The notes under the pieces are model-generated. The model had not been told where the DNA came from, did not search any database, and worked only from the letters and a program-made list of their open reading frames with translations. A DNA stretch of 64,000 bases from Microvirga calopogonii (GTDB lineage: Bacteria; Pseudomonadota; Alphaproteobacteria; Rhizobiales; Beijerinckiaceae). A program made the position numbers and the translations under genes. Where the stretch lies: contig NZ_QDGA01000006.1 in NCBI RefSeq assembly GCF_003347665.1, positions 1 to 64,000 of the forward strand, given 5' to 3'. Shown in pieces: positions 9,737 through 18,667 of this stretch; positions within the stretch are counted from its first letter, which is position 1, and each line of letters opens with the position of its first letter.

Positions 9737-9767
9737 CAAGAAAGGCCCGCAGGAGTACCTGCAGGCC
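9737..9767 (-). terminator. Rho-independent terminator after the methyltransferase gene
   Basis: GGCCCGCAGG pairs with CCTGCAGGCC around an AGTA loop (9744-9767, one mismatch). On the minus strand it is followed by TTTCTTG. It lies 39 bp past the stop of the methyltransferase gene. Confidence 0.75.
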
Positions 9768-9805
9768 CGATCTTCGAAGTACATCTGAATGGGGAATGAG
9801 GCGGC

Positions 9806-12007
9806 TTATGCCGCCTCACCGAACAGGGACATCTGCTGGATGCTGGCCTGCTGCTGACGAGCGAGGAGCCGAGCTTTGAGGTCTGCGCCCCAGGCGCGGT
9901 AGACCGGAGGCGGCTCCTTGACCATCGACGCGACAACAATGTTGGCGTGGACCAGCGCCTTTGCGACGCCTGGGCAAACCGAGTTGCCGATCATGCGAGT
10001 CTGCGACGTACGGGTCAGCGGCTTACCGTCATGCATGGCCTCAAGGATGTAATCATCCGGGAAGCCTTGGCCGCGGGCAAGCTCCCTGGGGGTCAACATA
10101 CGGAGTCCGATGTCCACGACCACGTGAGCGCCTACAGTCACGATCTCGCGGTCGTCCCAGCAGCCGAACTCGCGAAGGAAGTTAGCGGCCTTTCGGGCCT
10201 TCTCCATGAGCTCGGGAGCCAGAGGCGGGAGGCCGCCCTTCACATCGGCCAGGCCGAAGCGATCCCGTGTCGTGATCGTATGTACCGGCTCCGCGACAGG
10301 AGTGTCCTGATCGGACCCATAGTATGCGACAAGAGACGCGCCGACCGTCCCGATGTGGTTGCCCTGCGCCGTCGCCGTAGGCATCGGGTCATTGGCAGCC
10401 GAAGAGCGCATGTCAGACCCTTTCATGTTAATCACATGAGGAGCGACCATGTGCGTCTCGACGACGCCATGACGAGGAGCGCCGGCCATCACTGTATGGA
10501 TGGGTTCGTCCGGCATCTGACCGATGCTGTTCTCCTGGAACTTGGTCAGGTGAGCGGCTACAACACTCTGGGTGCAGCCCTTGCCCACAATCGTGGACAA
10601 CGGTTCCTCCGGCGAATGGCCGATCACACCAGTATTGTTCTGTGCGAGGAACGTGGCGATGAGCCCCTTTTTCCCCCCGCCACCGGCAGTCGCCGTGCCA
10701 ACTGGTTCGTCCGCGGCAGAGCCGACAGAAGCGCCGAAGTGGCGGACCAGAGAAACTGCAGCCAATGAGCCGCCGTTTGCGTCAGGGACAATTGTCGGTC
10801 CAGGCCGGTCGATCGGATAAGTGCGTGGCTCCTGGCCCGGACGCTCGCCGTAGCGGGGTACGAGGTAAGGAGCGATGAGTGCGTTTTGGTCTTTCCGGCT
10901 GGCAGTAACTGTATGGAGGGGCTTTTCCGGCGAGCGATTGAGACCGCCCTGTTGAGCGTATGTCATAACCGGAGCAACGAGGCCTATCGGAACGCCGCAG
11001 CCAGGCCGCTTCTCGAAGCTGTTGGCAGTGACGGTTGGGAGTGGATCGTTTGCAGCCGAACCGACGGCACCGTTGCGAAACTTCGTCATGAAGGGCTGCA
11101 CCAGCGCCTTCTCACCACGATTGGCTGCCGTGATAGTCCGCATCGGGTCATCGACGCTCTCGGAGCGGTCACCGCCCTGGTGAGTCAGAGAAATGAGGAA
11201 GGGTCGCTCCGCATCGATCACGTACCGCTTCACGCCTTTGGCGATGCGAGCTAGGGTAGCACGCTCCAGCGGGCGCTTCGTCTGAATGCCGGTTTCCTCC
11301 TTGAACTGGAGGGCCTCAGCCTTGGACATGAAGATGGATGGGCAAGGACGTTCCCAATCAATGATCTCAGCGGCCGTGCGCCAGGGAAGTAGCTTGCCGG
11401 ACTGAACATCGGCACTCTTGGGATCGCCGTGCGTCGGCTCCGGCCACACAATTGGCTTGCCGTCACACCGAGCAACCATGAATAGGCGCTTGCGGATTGT
11501 GGGATCACCGTAGTCGCAAGCGCGTAGCTCTTTCTTCTCGACCCTATAACCCAGGCGCTCGAGCTTCGACACCCACTCGGCGAATGTCTGACCCTTGCGT
11601 TTCGGACACGGCTGGCCTTCAGGAGTCAAAGGGCCCCATCCGGCGAACTCCTCAACGTTTTCCAAAAGGATGACTCTGGGGCGTACAACCTTCGCCCAGC
11701 GGATCACTACCCACGCTAGGTCGCGAATATTCTTCGCCTTTGGCTTTCCTCCGGCGGCGCGGCTATGTGATTTACAATCTGGGGAGTACCAAGCCAAACC
11801 GATAGGTTGACCCTTCGTGTACTTGCGGGGATCTACCCGCCAAATGTCGTGCCGCACGTGAATCGTCGAGGGGTGGTTGGCCTCGTGCATCGTCAAGGCC
11901 TCGCCATCGTGGTTAATGGCGATGTCAGGCTGGCGGCCGAGTGCCATTGCGATTCCCGTGCTCGCCCCGCCACCGCCCGCGAAGGAATCGATGATTAGAC
12001 CACCCAC
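9806..12007 (-). CDS. C5-cytosine DNA methyltransferase with repeat-rich recognition region
   Basis: This 733-residue protein would methylate cytosine C5 in DNA using SAM. Visible motifs: I (DSFAGGGGAS, 7-16), IV with the catalytic Cys78 (YSPDCKS, not the usual PCQ), VI (ENVEEF, 116-121), VIII (IRKRLF, 171-176), IX (RELARGQGFPDDY, about 641) and X (RMIGNSVCP, about 671). It is far longer than a typical 330-450 residue enzyme. The excess is a 300-residue stretch (about 284-589) of roughly nine degenerate 30-40 residue repeats built around a DEPxxTxTA motif, sitting where the target-recognition domain belongs. No endonuclease partner is adjacent, so it is probably an orphan or anti-restriction enzyme. 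It starts at GTG. Confidence 0.9.
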   Translation of the reverse strand: MGGLIIDSFAGGGGASTGIAMALGRQPDIAINHDGEALTMHEANHPSTIHVRHDIWRVDPRKYTKGQPIGLAWYSPDCKSHSRAAGGKPKAKNIRDLAWVVIRWAKVVRPRVILLENVEEFAGWGPLTPEGQPCPKRKGQTFAEWVSKLERLGYRVEKKELRACDYGDPTIRKRLFMVARCDGKPIVWPEPTHGDPKSADVQSGKLLPWRTAAEIIDWERPCPSIFMSKAEALQFKEETGIQTKRPLERATLARIAKGVKRYVIDAERPFLISLTHQGGDRSESVDDPMRTITAANRGEKALVQPFMTKFRNGAVGSAANDPLPTVTANSFEKRPGCGVPIGLVAPVMTYAQQGGLNRSPEKPLHTVTASRKDQNALIAPYLVPRYGERPGQEPRTYPIDRPGPTIVPDANGGSLAAVSLVRHFGASVGSAADEPVGTATAGGGGKKGLIATFLAQNNTGVIGHSPEEPLSTIVGKGCTQSVVAAHLTKFQENSIGQMPDEPIHTVMAGAPRHGVVETHMVAPHVINMKGSDMRSSAANDPMPTATAQGNHIGTVGASLVAYYGSDQDTPVAEPVHTITTRDRFGLADVKGGLPPLAPELMEKARKAANFLREFGCWDDREIVTVGAHVVVDIGLRMLTPRELARGQGFPDDYILEAMHDGKPLTRTSQTRMIGNSVCPGVAKALVHANIVVASMVKEPPPVYRAWGADLKARLLARQQQASIQQMSLFGEAA

Positions 12008-12155
12008 CAGAGCATCGAGTGCGCTTTGTTGGTGTTTATGGTTGTCGAACTGCGGCTTTTGGTTGTCGGAACGACCTATAGAGACGGCTTGGGTGATCTT
12101 GAACTGTGCTGGAGGCTGGCTGGGCTACTCAACCCTGCCCATGACCGCCGGTGTT

Positions 12156-12320
12156 TCAACTGCACCCAAGCCGGATCAATAAGTCGTTGTCATTGTTGGG
12201 AAGCGGCGGGCAGACTTTATGGTTGTCGGTTTCCGTGCAATTGCCTGTAGCGCCAGCGAGCATAGCCAGTGCAGCAGAGTTTGCGGCATAGCGAGAATAA
12301 GCAGGATTGTTCCCGGACAT
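12156..12320 (-). CDS. Small hypothetical protein (54 aa)
   Basis: This short frame starts MSGNNPAYSRYAANSAALAM and ends LIRLGCS, with an Ala-rich centre and three Cys. GAGG seven bases before the ATG is a good ribosome-binding site. It lies between the uracil-glycosylase gene, whose 3' end is 71 bp upstream, and the methyltransferase. No family is recognised. The 148 bp between its stop and the methyltransferase start shows no further gene. Confidence 0.5.
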   Translation of the reverse strand: MSGNNPAYSRYAANSAALAMLAGATGNCTETDNHKVCPPLPNNDNDLLIRLGCS

Positions 12321-12391
12321 TGAGAATCCTCAACGGGTTAAGGCAGCAGCCGATTGTTTTTGGGGTTTTAGATTTGGATATTCTGCTTACG

Positions 12392-13003
12392 TCAGAGGAG
12401 AGGATGTACCTTCCTCATATCCTCTTCGATCCGGTCTGCGAGGGTGTCGTCCTTACGATGCAGGACAAAGGCGGGATGATACGTGGCGATCAGCGGAGCA
12501 TCGCAGGCTCGGGTGCTCAATGTTTGACCGCGGTTCTCCGTCAGACCTTCCAAATGAGCTATGCCCCAAAGAGCAGTCGACCCCATGGCCAGGATCGCCT
12601 TCGGCTTCTTGTCGCGGAGGAGGCGCCAGGTCGCGCGAAGATCACTTGCTAGTTCTTCGAGCAGATAGCGGCCGCGATAGGCCGGAAGATTGGGATTTGC
12701 GGCGGTCTGATCAAGCGTAAAGAAATTCAGGATGTCGTTGTTGCGACGCTTGCCATCTTGATTGGCGCTCCAAGCTGGCTGATGGGCGAAGCAGTTTGTA
12801 ATGAGCGTTTCGTCTCTTCTGATCCCAACCCGATCGAGCAGCTTGTTAAGCAATTCGCCCGCCGGCCCAGTGAACGGGACACCGTTGATGATCTCTTGAC
12901 GCCCGGGCGCCTCACCGACGATCGCAAGGCCGTTCCAGGAGGAAACTGGCAGCTGGGGGGCGATGGGACCGGCTAGTGTTCCGGGCGGGAGAGAATTGCG
13001 CAT
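12392..13003 (-). CDS. Uracil-DNA glycosylase superfamily protein
   Basis: This 203-residue protein has the family-4-type motifs GLAIVGEAPGRQE (residues 25-37), VPFTGPAGELLNKLL (42-56) and ATYHPAFVLH near 180. The last corresponds to the HPS/HPA loop that enters the minor groove. Such enzymes remove uracil from DNA in base-excision repair. The N-terminal CxxC that helps hold the iron-sulfur cluster in classical family 4 enzymes is absent, so activity and subfamily are uncertain. AGGA lies nine bases before the ATG. On a mobile element it might repair deaminated cytosines, including those made more mutable by the neighbouring methyltransferase. Confidence 0.75.
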   Translation of the reverse strand: MRNSLPPGTLAGPIAPQLPVSSWNGLAIVGEAPGRQEIINGVPFTGPAGELLNKLLDRVGIRRDETLITNCFAHQPAWSANQDGKRRNNDILNFFTLDQTAANPNLPAYRGRYLLEELASDLRATWRLLRDKKPKAILAMGSTALWGIAHLEGLTENRGQTLSTRACDAPLIATYHPAFVLHRKDDTLADRIEEDMRKVHPLL

Positions 13004-13122
13004 GGTTTGTCGAATCCTATCACCAGAGCATGAATCGGAATCCCGATCCAGTCTCCAGCGATCTCAAGGGGCTCTTTTTGGGGTTTGCCATTCGAAATGG
13101 CTTGCCGCGTGCCATGGTCAAT

Positions 13123-13590
13123 TCAGTGGACTGTGATGGGAGACAGGAGACCTCCAAAGTTGAAGGCCTTTTCGACCGCTTGGTCCGCCACGAAAGGATC
13201 AACCTTTGGACTTCCGGCTTCCGTACGAATGGGAAAGTACCCAGCCAGACTGCTTTGATCGGTGTACGCTCCCATGACGACGACGAGATCACTAGCTCCC
13301 GTTTTTGGGTCCTCGAAATATGCTGGGGTCACGATTGCATAAGAGGTGGCCTTATGGACACGCAGGATCGAGGCGTAGCTCTCGCGGAGATACTCATTTA
13401 CCATCGCCTCATCATCACAATTATACGTGATCTCCTCGACGAGGTCAGATGCGACGCTGATCGTACGGATGATCTGCTGAGGGTCGAGCATCAGCATCGT
13501 ATGCTGTAGGTCGTGTCTATTCTGCACGAGTTCCAGCACCTTTTCAGTTGCTCCGGAAATCAACTTTCTCAGTTCGGCGTCGTCGGCCAT
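13123..13590 (-). CDS. Hypothetical protein (155 aa)
   Basis: This is a soluble acidic protein. The ATG at 13590 (MADDAELRKL) is the first ATG; a TTG lies four codons upstream, and neither has a clear ribosome-binding site. The N-terminal 60 residues look helical and the rest mixed, with an SDLVVVMGAYTD strand. No family is recognised. The 119 bp to the glycosylase gene holds no obvious gene. Confidence 0.5.
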   Translation of the reverse strand: MADDAELRKLISGATEKVLELVQNRHDLQHTMLMLDPQQIIRTISVASDLVEEITYNCDDEAMVNEYLRESYASILRVHKATSYAIVTPAYFEDPKTGASDLVVVMGAYTDQSSLAGYFPIRTEAGSPKVDPFVADQAVEKAFNFGGLLSPITVH

Positions 13591-13667
13591 CAACAAACTC
13601 AAATCAAAAATTGTTGAGGTCGAAAATGAACTCTAATTCGGCACAATTCAAGCGTCTGCTCGGCCGA

Positions 13668-14378
13668 TCAAGCCGCTATGCCAAGGGAAATCGGGATAGG
13701 ATCGAACCGGGTTTCCCTCCAGAGGCGAATTAACAATTCGGCGCGTTCACAAACGATCGAGTTCCGGAGGATCTCTCCTCGGCTATGCGCTCCAATTCTC
13801 CGTAGGATCGCTTCGGCTGCGGCTTGTTCTGATAGGTGTGGTGAGCCTGCCGCCTTCTGTATCAGGCCAGCCGGATCGTGATGTTTCCCCAGCCAGAGTC
13901 GAAATTCATCTTCTTTGCACAGAAGAATGATCCGTTGCATGGTCTTCCGGCGTTGTTCGGGAGCATACCCCGTATGGTCCGTCTCATCCGACGGATCAGG
14001 CTGGGCTGAAATCCGGATCTGCGTTCCTCTCTTGGAATAGAGGATTTCGCTTGAAAGCGAATTCGGGAGAACCGCAAATGATAACGACACCAGACCGTTG
14101 CCGAGGTCGCTGATTGGCAGTCGCTGGGCTTTCGTTGCTCCGATCAAGGGGCCAGCGTCCGCAATGACGGCGACTGCAAGCTTGAAAGTGCTGCGGGCGG
14201 GCGCGAACTTCAAATCATCGGGAATGTCAGATGGTCGGACCGCGACCGTGAATGAGAACAGTCCATCCCCGTTGTCTTTCGTTGCGCGTTTCTCCCCTAG
14301 GAACACTGAGTTTGAGCTGCCCGCAAAAATGGCCGGCTTTGACCGGCCATCAAGGGGTGGGGACAGGTAGTTCATCAT
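13668..14378 (-). CDS. Hypothetical protein (236 aa)
   Basis: This frame is read from ATG 14378 (MMNYLSPPLDG), which avoids a 59-bp overlap with the upstream gene. An earlier start at 14477 is possible. The sequence has beta-rich stretches (LFSFTVAVRPSD, FKLAVAVIADAGPLIG) and a helical, basic C-terminal part. No signal peptide, membrane segment or known domain is visible. It follows the 14419-15024 gene by 40 bp and is likely in the same operon. Confidence 0.5.
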   Translation of the reverse strand: MMNYLSPPLDGRSKPAIFAGSSNSVFLGEKRATKDNGDGLFSFTVAVRPSDIPDDLKFAPARSTFKLAVAVIADAGPLIGATKAQRLPISDLGNGLVSLSFAVLPNSLSSEILYSKRGTQIRISAQPDPSDETDHTGYAPEQRRKTMQRIILLCKEDEFRLWLGKHHDPAGLIQKAAGSPHLSEQAAAEAILRRIGAHSRGEILRNSIVCERAELLIRLWRETRFDPIPISLGIAA

Positions 14379-14418
14379 CGAGAGCACATCCTTTGTGACT
14401 TGTGCCCCTGGTCCTCGC

Positions 14419-15024
14419 CTAGCCGAGACCGAAATCTCGACCTCTCTGTCTGCCGATGGCAGGCATGGACACTCCATCCATGCGATCTGCCGATCCGAAC
14501 ATTTTGAGAGCCTGATCGATGACGCTCCGGGGATTTTGCTTTGTGCCGAACGGGAGATAATCCTCGAGCTGTGTTACATTGCTTTTGCCGATGCCGACCT
14601 CGGCGTCGCCTCCGCTATGGCCTTCGGCTGGGACTTCGGCTCCGAAGAAGTACGAGGAAGCGTCCTGTCGTACGTAGTTGGCCGCAGACGTGAAGCCCAT
14701 ATTGTCGAAAAGTTTTCCAACTGCGCCAAAGACGCTTGTGCCAGCGCTGGAAACAGCGGACCCGACGGCTTGGCCGACGGATGTTTCACCTATGCGGTCT
14801 GACAGGGACTTTCCAGAGACCGCGTACAGTCCAAAATCAACGACATCGTAGGCCAGGAGTGCGGTGCCGATCCCCGGAATCATCCTTGAGCCTGCTTTAG
14901 TCGCGAAGCGGGCAGCTACTTTTGCCGAAACCTTGTCAGCAACCCAGTCGGTGGCTGATGAGGCGCCTTCGGAGGCGATGCCTAGCGCGACATTGGATAC
15001 GGTCTGGCGATCCATTTGCATCAT
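14419..15024 (-). CDS. Hypothetical protein with glycine-rich hydrophobic hairpin
   Basis: This 201-residue protein has one hydrophobic Gly-rich stretch (SRMIPGIGTALLAYDVVDFG, about 47-66) of the kind seen in the pre-toxin or membrane-inserting part of some polymorphic toxins and colicin-like proteins. No toxin domain is recognisable, so this is only a resemblance. Two consecutive ATGs (15024 and 15021) follow AAAGGG. The first overlaps the stop of the upstream gene (TGATG), so they are translationally coupled. Confidence 0.5.
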   Translation of the reverse strand: MMQMDRQTVSNVALGIASEGASSATDWVADKVSAKVAARFATKAGSRMIPGIGTALLAYDVVDFGLYAVSGKSLSDRIGETSVGQAVGSAVSSAGTSVFGAVGKLFDNMGFTSAANYVRQDASSYFFGAEVPAEGHSGGDAEVGIGKSNVTQLEDYLPFGTKQNPRSVIDQALKMFGSADRMDGVSMPAIGRQRGRDFGLG

Positions 15025-15593
15025 CAATCCCTTTCAGGCCCTGAGAAGCGTCCTGGCGCGGGAAGTCGCTTCACGGGAGCTGGGAGTGCCTTGGGCGGTG
15101 GAGGGAGGCTCGCGATGAACGCATCGATCGCGTTGGGACCGGCTGGTGCGATTTCGCCATTTTTCGGCCTATTGGCGTTTTCCTGTTGCTTCTTATGGGC
15201 CGCGAAGCCGGCTTTGAGACCGCGGATGAGTCCTGTCGTTCCGGCGAGAGCAATATCGGCAGCCTCGGAATTCAGTTCCTGAGATGCGGAATTGAGGTTC
15301 TCGCGCCCGAGGTCATTGGCTGACAATGCAGCCTCTTTAACCGCTCTTCCGAGCTTTCGGGCTTGATCAGCCGCCGTGCGATCCTGCCGTGCATACAGGT
15401 GTTCACGGTCTTTCTCACCCGCCTTATCGTTCGGACCTTTGTCGTTGTCTCCTGCCGTCGGCTCGACAACAGCTGTTCGAAGCTCAGGCCCCGGGTCTCC
15501 GTCGTGGTGACGATCCTGGTAGATATCCGAGATGCGAGCTGGAAGATTATGCCTGGTCTGATTGATCTGATCTTCGAGACTGTCGTTGTCCAC
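15024..15593 (-). CDS. Hypothetical charged, Pro-rich-tailed protein (189 aa)
   Basis: This hydrophilic protein has a charged N-terminal half (DNDKGPNDKAGEKDREHLYA), a helical middle and a C-terminal Pro-rich tail (LPPPPKALPAPVKRLPAPG). The GTG start at 15593 has AGGAGCG eight bases upstream. No domain is known. The tail suggests an unstructured binding segment. It is co-translated with the hairpin protein that follows. Confidence 0.5.
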   Translation of the reverse strand: MDNDSLEDQINQTRHNLPARISDIYQDRHHDGDPGPELRTAVVEPTAGDNDKGPNDKAGEKDREHLYARQDRTAADQARKLGRAVKEAALSANDLGRENLNSASQELNSEAADIALAGTTGLIRGLKAGFAAHKKQQENANRPKNGEIAPAGPNAIDAFIASLPPPPKALPAPVKRLPAPGRFSGPERD

Positions 15594-15650
15594 CGCAGGC
15601 GCTCCTAGTGTCTGGCGCCCGATTTATATCACGTCAGTTCGAATTAAACA

Positions 15651-17417
15651 TCACGTTTCAAGGCGATGAAATTGGGTTCCGCCGGTGATTAGCGGGGCCA
15701 GAAGTGTCCGGCGCTTGGCGCTGGATGATTTTGCCAGGGCGGCCCGGACTTGGTTCCGTTCGTCCACAATGACGCATTTCTGGCGGGCTCTGGTAATCCC
15801 TACGTTGAGCATGTTGCGGTCGAGCATGCTTGCGTTGCCTGGGTCAGCCACAACTACACTTGTGTGAAATTCCAATCCCTGCGCCTTGTGATAGGTTATG
15901 CAATAGGCCTTTGAGAGGGTGCCTGTCGCCTTCAATGCAAATTCTGCGACAACCCCCGCATCAGTGACTACACTGATGGTACCGTCACTGATATCGGCGA
16001 TTGTTCCGGTTTCGCCGTTGAAGAAGTCCTGATCCCGATCGTTCTTGAGTTGCATGACGCGGTCACCGACAGCGAACTCACGGCGACCTGTGATGGCATC
16101 ATTTATCGCCTTTGTGCCGACCGGACCCTCATGTCGAGCGGTAAGGACTTGGACGTTATCAGCCCCGACAGCGTTTTTTGCAGCGTGCCAGGCCTTAGTC
16201 ACGGCCATCAATGTGTCCTTGGGGTTGATCGTCTGGGTATAGAGGATGTCGGTACCAACGAGGGGCATCAGCTCCTTCATTACCCTCTTCCCTGAGACTG
16301 GGATGGACGATCCGGCTCCTGAGCGATGATTTGTATTGAGGACCACGGCGGGCACAGCGCCTGAGGCCAGCATAGCCTCAACCGGTTTACCGCGGCCGAT
16401 CGGCGCGATTTGCTCTGCGTCGCCGATGATGACGAGCCTAGCGGCTGGGTGAAGGGCGCGCAGGAGGGCGAGTATGAGGGAATTCCCGATCATGAAGGCC
16501 TCCTCTAGGAAGATGAGGCGTTCGTCGAGTGGATTCTCTTTGTTCCGTCCGAAGAAGCCGTCGATGTACTCGAGCCGGTTATGCAGTGTGTCGGCAGCCA
16601 GCCCCGTCTTCTCGTGGATCGTACGCGCGATCCGGGCGGGAAGGGACAGACAGAGCGGGACGAGCTGTTGGTCAGCCTCCATAAGGATCGAGGCAATGAT
16701 CTTGATAATGGTTGTCTTGCCAGTGCCTGGCCCACCGGAGATGATGGTGGTTCGGTGGGTGCAAGCCTCCATGACCGCCTGGATCTGACTATCATCAATC
16801 TGGGGAACGCCAAGGGCAGCAGCGTGGCGAACAACATCGTCGGTCGTGACCGGAATGGGCATTCTTCCAACCCGCTGCTTGATCTCACTTGCGATAGTGG
16901 CCTCTTCATAGAACACCCGGTTGAGCATCGCTCGGCGCACCCCATGGAGGCTGACCTCCATTATCAGCCCGTTGTCGATGGCCTGGCGCCAAGCCCACTG
17001 GACCTCCTGCATGGAGGCTCCCGAAGTGACTGCCATTCGTTCCAGGATGGTTAGACTGTCGGCAAAGGTGTGACCGGCACGCTCGGAATGGTCGAATGCT
17101 TCGAGAATCGCGGCGCGGAGGATGCAGCGCCGGTCCGAGCTCTCTGAGGTGCGTCTCCACAGGCGAGCGGCCTTTTCGAAGGAGATGGCATCGATCTCGG
17201 CGTAGAGACGGAATGGGTCGCTGGCGAGCACGAAGGGCAGCCGTCCCCCATAGTAGGCCTCAAGGGTATCTTGGACTTTCGGGCTTATCCCGCAGGCGTG
17301 GAAGAGGATCTTTCGGGCTTTGGTGGACAGCTAAAGGTCGGGCTGGTCGTGATCTTCGTAGTCCTTGGTGTCTCGACAATAGCGATCGATATCAGCGCGC
17401 GAAAGCCTGATGTGCAT
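15651..17417 (-). pseudogene. RecD-like helicase with an in-frame TAG near the start
   Basis: The 526 residues read from GTG 17231 contain a superfamily 1 helicase: Walker A GGPGTGKT (166-173), a Walker-B-like LIFLEEAFM, and the C-terminal YCITYHKAQGLEF motif typical of RecD/TraI/Pif1-type enzymes. The same frame is open upstream to a TAG at 17331-17333, and the open segment (ILFHACGISPKVQDTLEAYY) looks like the helix-hairpin-helix of RecD2 proteins. Above the TAG the frame continues 28 codons to an ATG at 17417 with AGGA six bases upstream. So the natural gene is probably 588 codons with a nonsense mutation at codon 29, or it is read from GTG 17231 without its HhH region. Confidence 0.65.
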
Positions 17418-17458
17418 TTCGTTCCTGGGTTGGGCCTTGGAGCTAAATGAGGCCTGAC

Positions 17459-17854
17459 TTAAGCGAGGCGGCTGTCAGATCTCGGTGTCAGATACGTGAC
17501 GGCGAGTCCTGTCACAAGGAAGAAGACTGTCACGACCGCAACTGCGACCGTAAGGGGGACAAAACGGGCGAGAACGACAATTGGCGCGGTGATCACAGTC
17601 AGGGTGACCAAGCCATTGAAAACGAACTTCATCCAATGTCGGACTTCTTTCAGCGAAGCTGCGATGAACAAGGCAGCGAGCACGACCACGAAGAGAAGGA
17701 TGATCGGATATCTCTCGTTGATGGGAAGAAGAGTTCCTACGACATACCTCGCGGCAAAGTCGGGCAGGTATGGGGCGGCAACCTCAACGAGGAAGATGAA
17801 TGCGAGCGAGGCGCTCTTGAAGCTGTTGGCAATCGCAAATGGTGTGCCGCGCAT
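17459..17854 (-). CDS. Small integral membrane protein (131 aa)
   Basis: This hydrophobic protein has three to four predicted membrane segments (KSASLAFIFLVEVAAPYL, IILLFVVVLAALFIAASL, LVTLTVITAPIVVLARFVPL, VAVAVVTVFFLVTGLAV). The ATG at 17854 has AAAGGG upstream, better than the TTG three codons earlier. No family is recognised. It lies upstream of the RecD-like gene. About 150 bp separate its start from the divergent plus-strand gene at 18004, and this gap probably holds both promoters. Confidence 0.6.
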   Translation of the reverse strand: MRGTPFAIANSFKSASLAFIFLVEVAAPYLPDFAARYVVGTLLPINERYPIILLFVVVLAALFIAASLKEVRHWMKFVFNGLVTLTVITAPIVVLARFVPLTVAVAVVTVFFLVTGLAVTYLTPRSDSRLA

Positions 17855-18003
17855 GGGGACCAACCCTTTTGGGTTTTTATGTGTGCTATGGACGGAACGA
17901 TTATGCTAAGAGTTATACCGACCTTCTTCCGCAATGCAAATCATGATTTGCGATTTTCAATTCCCCCAGGTCGTCAAAAAATAGCCTAGGAGCTTTGTCG
18001 CCG

Positions 18004-18321
18004 ATGAACGCCGTAGCAAAAATCAGAGCCGTCCAGGATGAGCCGAAAACCAAGTGCAGCGTGATCTTCCTCAGGAACTCTGATGGGGCTCCGTTCATCC
18101 ATCACTTTGAAATTTCGGAGCGGGAAATCCAGCAAGGGAGGATCTACGATTACATCCTCGCGTGCTGGGGCTCTGTGGCGGATTACCAGAACCTGAGGCC
18201 GGCCCTCTGCCGTCGGGAAGAACCGACAGGAGATGGTTTCTTGGTGACCTATCCGAGCCTTTGCCAATACGTCGAGCGTAAACTCCTCGAGGAGGAAACC
18301 TCTCGGGCACATAGGGCATAA
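18004..18321 (+). CDS. Hypothetical protein (105 aa)
   Basis: This is one of the few plus-strand genes. The ATG at 18004 (MNAVAKIRAV) has AGGAG ten bases upstream; a TTG three codons earlier is too close to the RBS. It is a soluble mixed alpha/beta protein with no domain recognised. Its stop is four bases before the start of the next gene (ATAAGCCATG), so the two are an operon that ends in a strong hairpin terminator. Confidence 0.6.
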   Translation: MNAVAKIRAVQDEPKTKCSVIFLRNSDGAPFIHHFEISEREIQQGRIYDYILACWGSVADYQNLRPALCRREEPTGDGFLVTYPSLCQYVERKLLEEETSRAHRA

Positions 18322-18324
18322 GCC

Positions 18325-18624
18325 ATGAGCTTGTTCACGTCTGCCAGCACGCGCGAACGGCGGCACAGGCGCCGGTCCGAGCTCGCTCTGTTGGGTATTG
18401 TGGGCGTTGTTGGCTACCTCGGCCTATCCGTATTCACCACGACAGGAGGTGCTGTCCTGATCCGAGTAGCCTTGGGCCTTTCCATCGTCGTCCTGGTGGG
18501 GTTGATCGGACTGTTGTGCTGGCGAGCCCGAGATCCAGAGGCGAGAAGGAGATTGGCAGGCCTCGTCCGGCACGCGCAGCCTCGGCGAGGCGGAAGTCCG
18601 GACGAGAACCTGACGGACGAATAA
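18325..18624 (+). CDS. Small membrane protein (99 aa)
   Basis: A basic N-terminus (RERRHRRRSE) precedes two transmembrane segments (ALLGIVGVVGYLGLSVFTT, VALGLSIVVLVGLIGLLCW) and a basic, probably cytoplasmic tail. No family is recognised. It is translated directly after the 105-residue gene and closes this short plus-strand operon. Confidence 0.6.
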   Translation: MSLFTSASTRERRHRRRSELALLGIVGVVGYLGLSVFTTTGGAVLIRVALGLSIVVLVGLIGLLCWRARDPEARRRLAGLVRHAQPRRGGSPDENLTDE

Positions 18625-18627
18625 GAA

Positions 18628-18654
18628 AAGGGGGGGCGGAAAACCGCCCCCCTT
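18628..18654. terminator. Bidirectional hairpin terminator
   Basis: A G7CGG stretch pairs with CCGC6TT around AAAA (18628-18654). It lies between the convergent ends of the plus-strand operon (stop at 18624) and the minus-strand gene ending at 18668, so it may serve both. Confidence 0.75.
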
Positions 18655-18667
18655 CCTGTTGTGGGTT

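Noticed and set aside
12008..12155. Further small gene between the 54-aa frame and the methyltransferase
   Set aside because: All frames contain early stops and no start with a ribosome-binding site.
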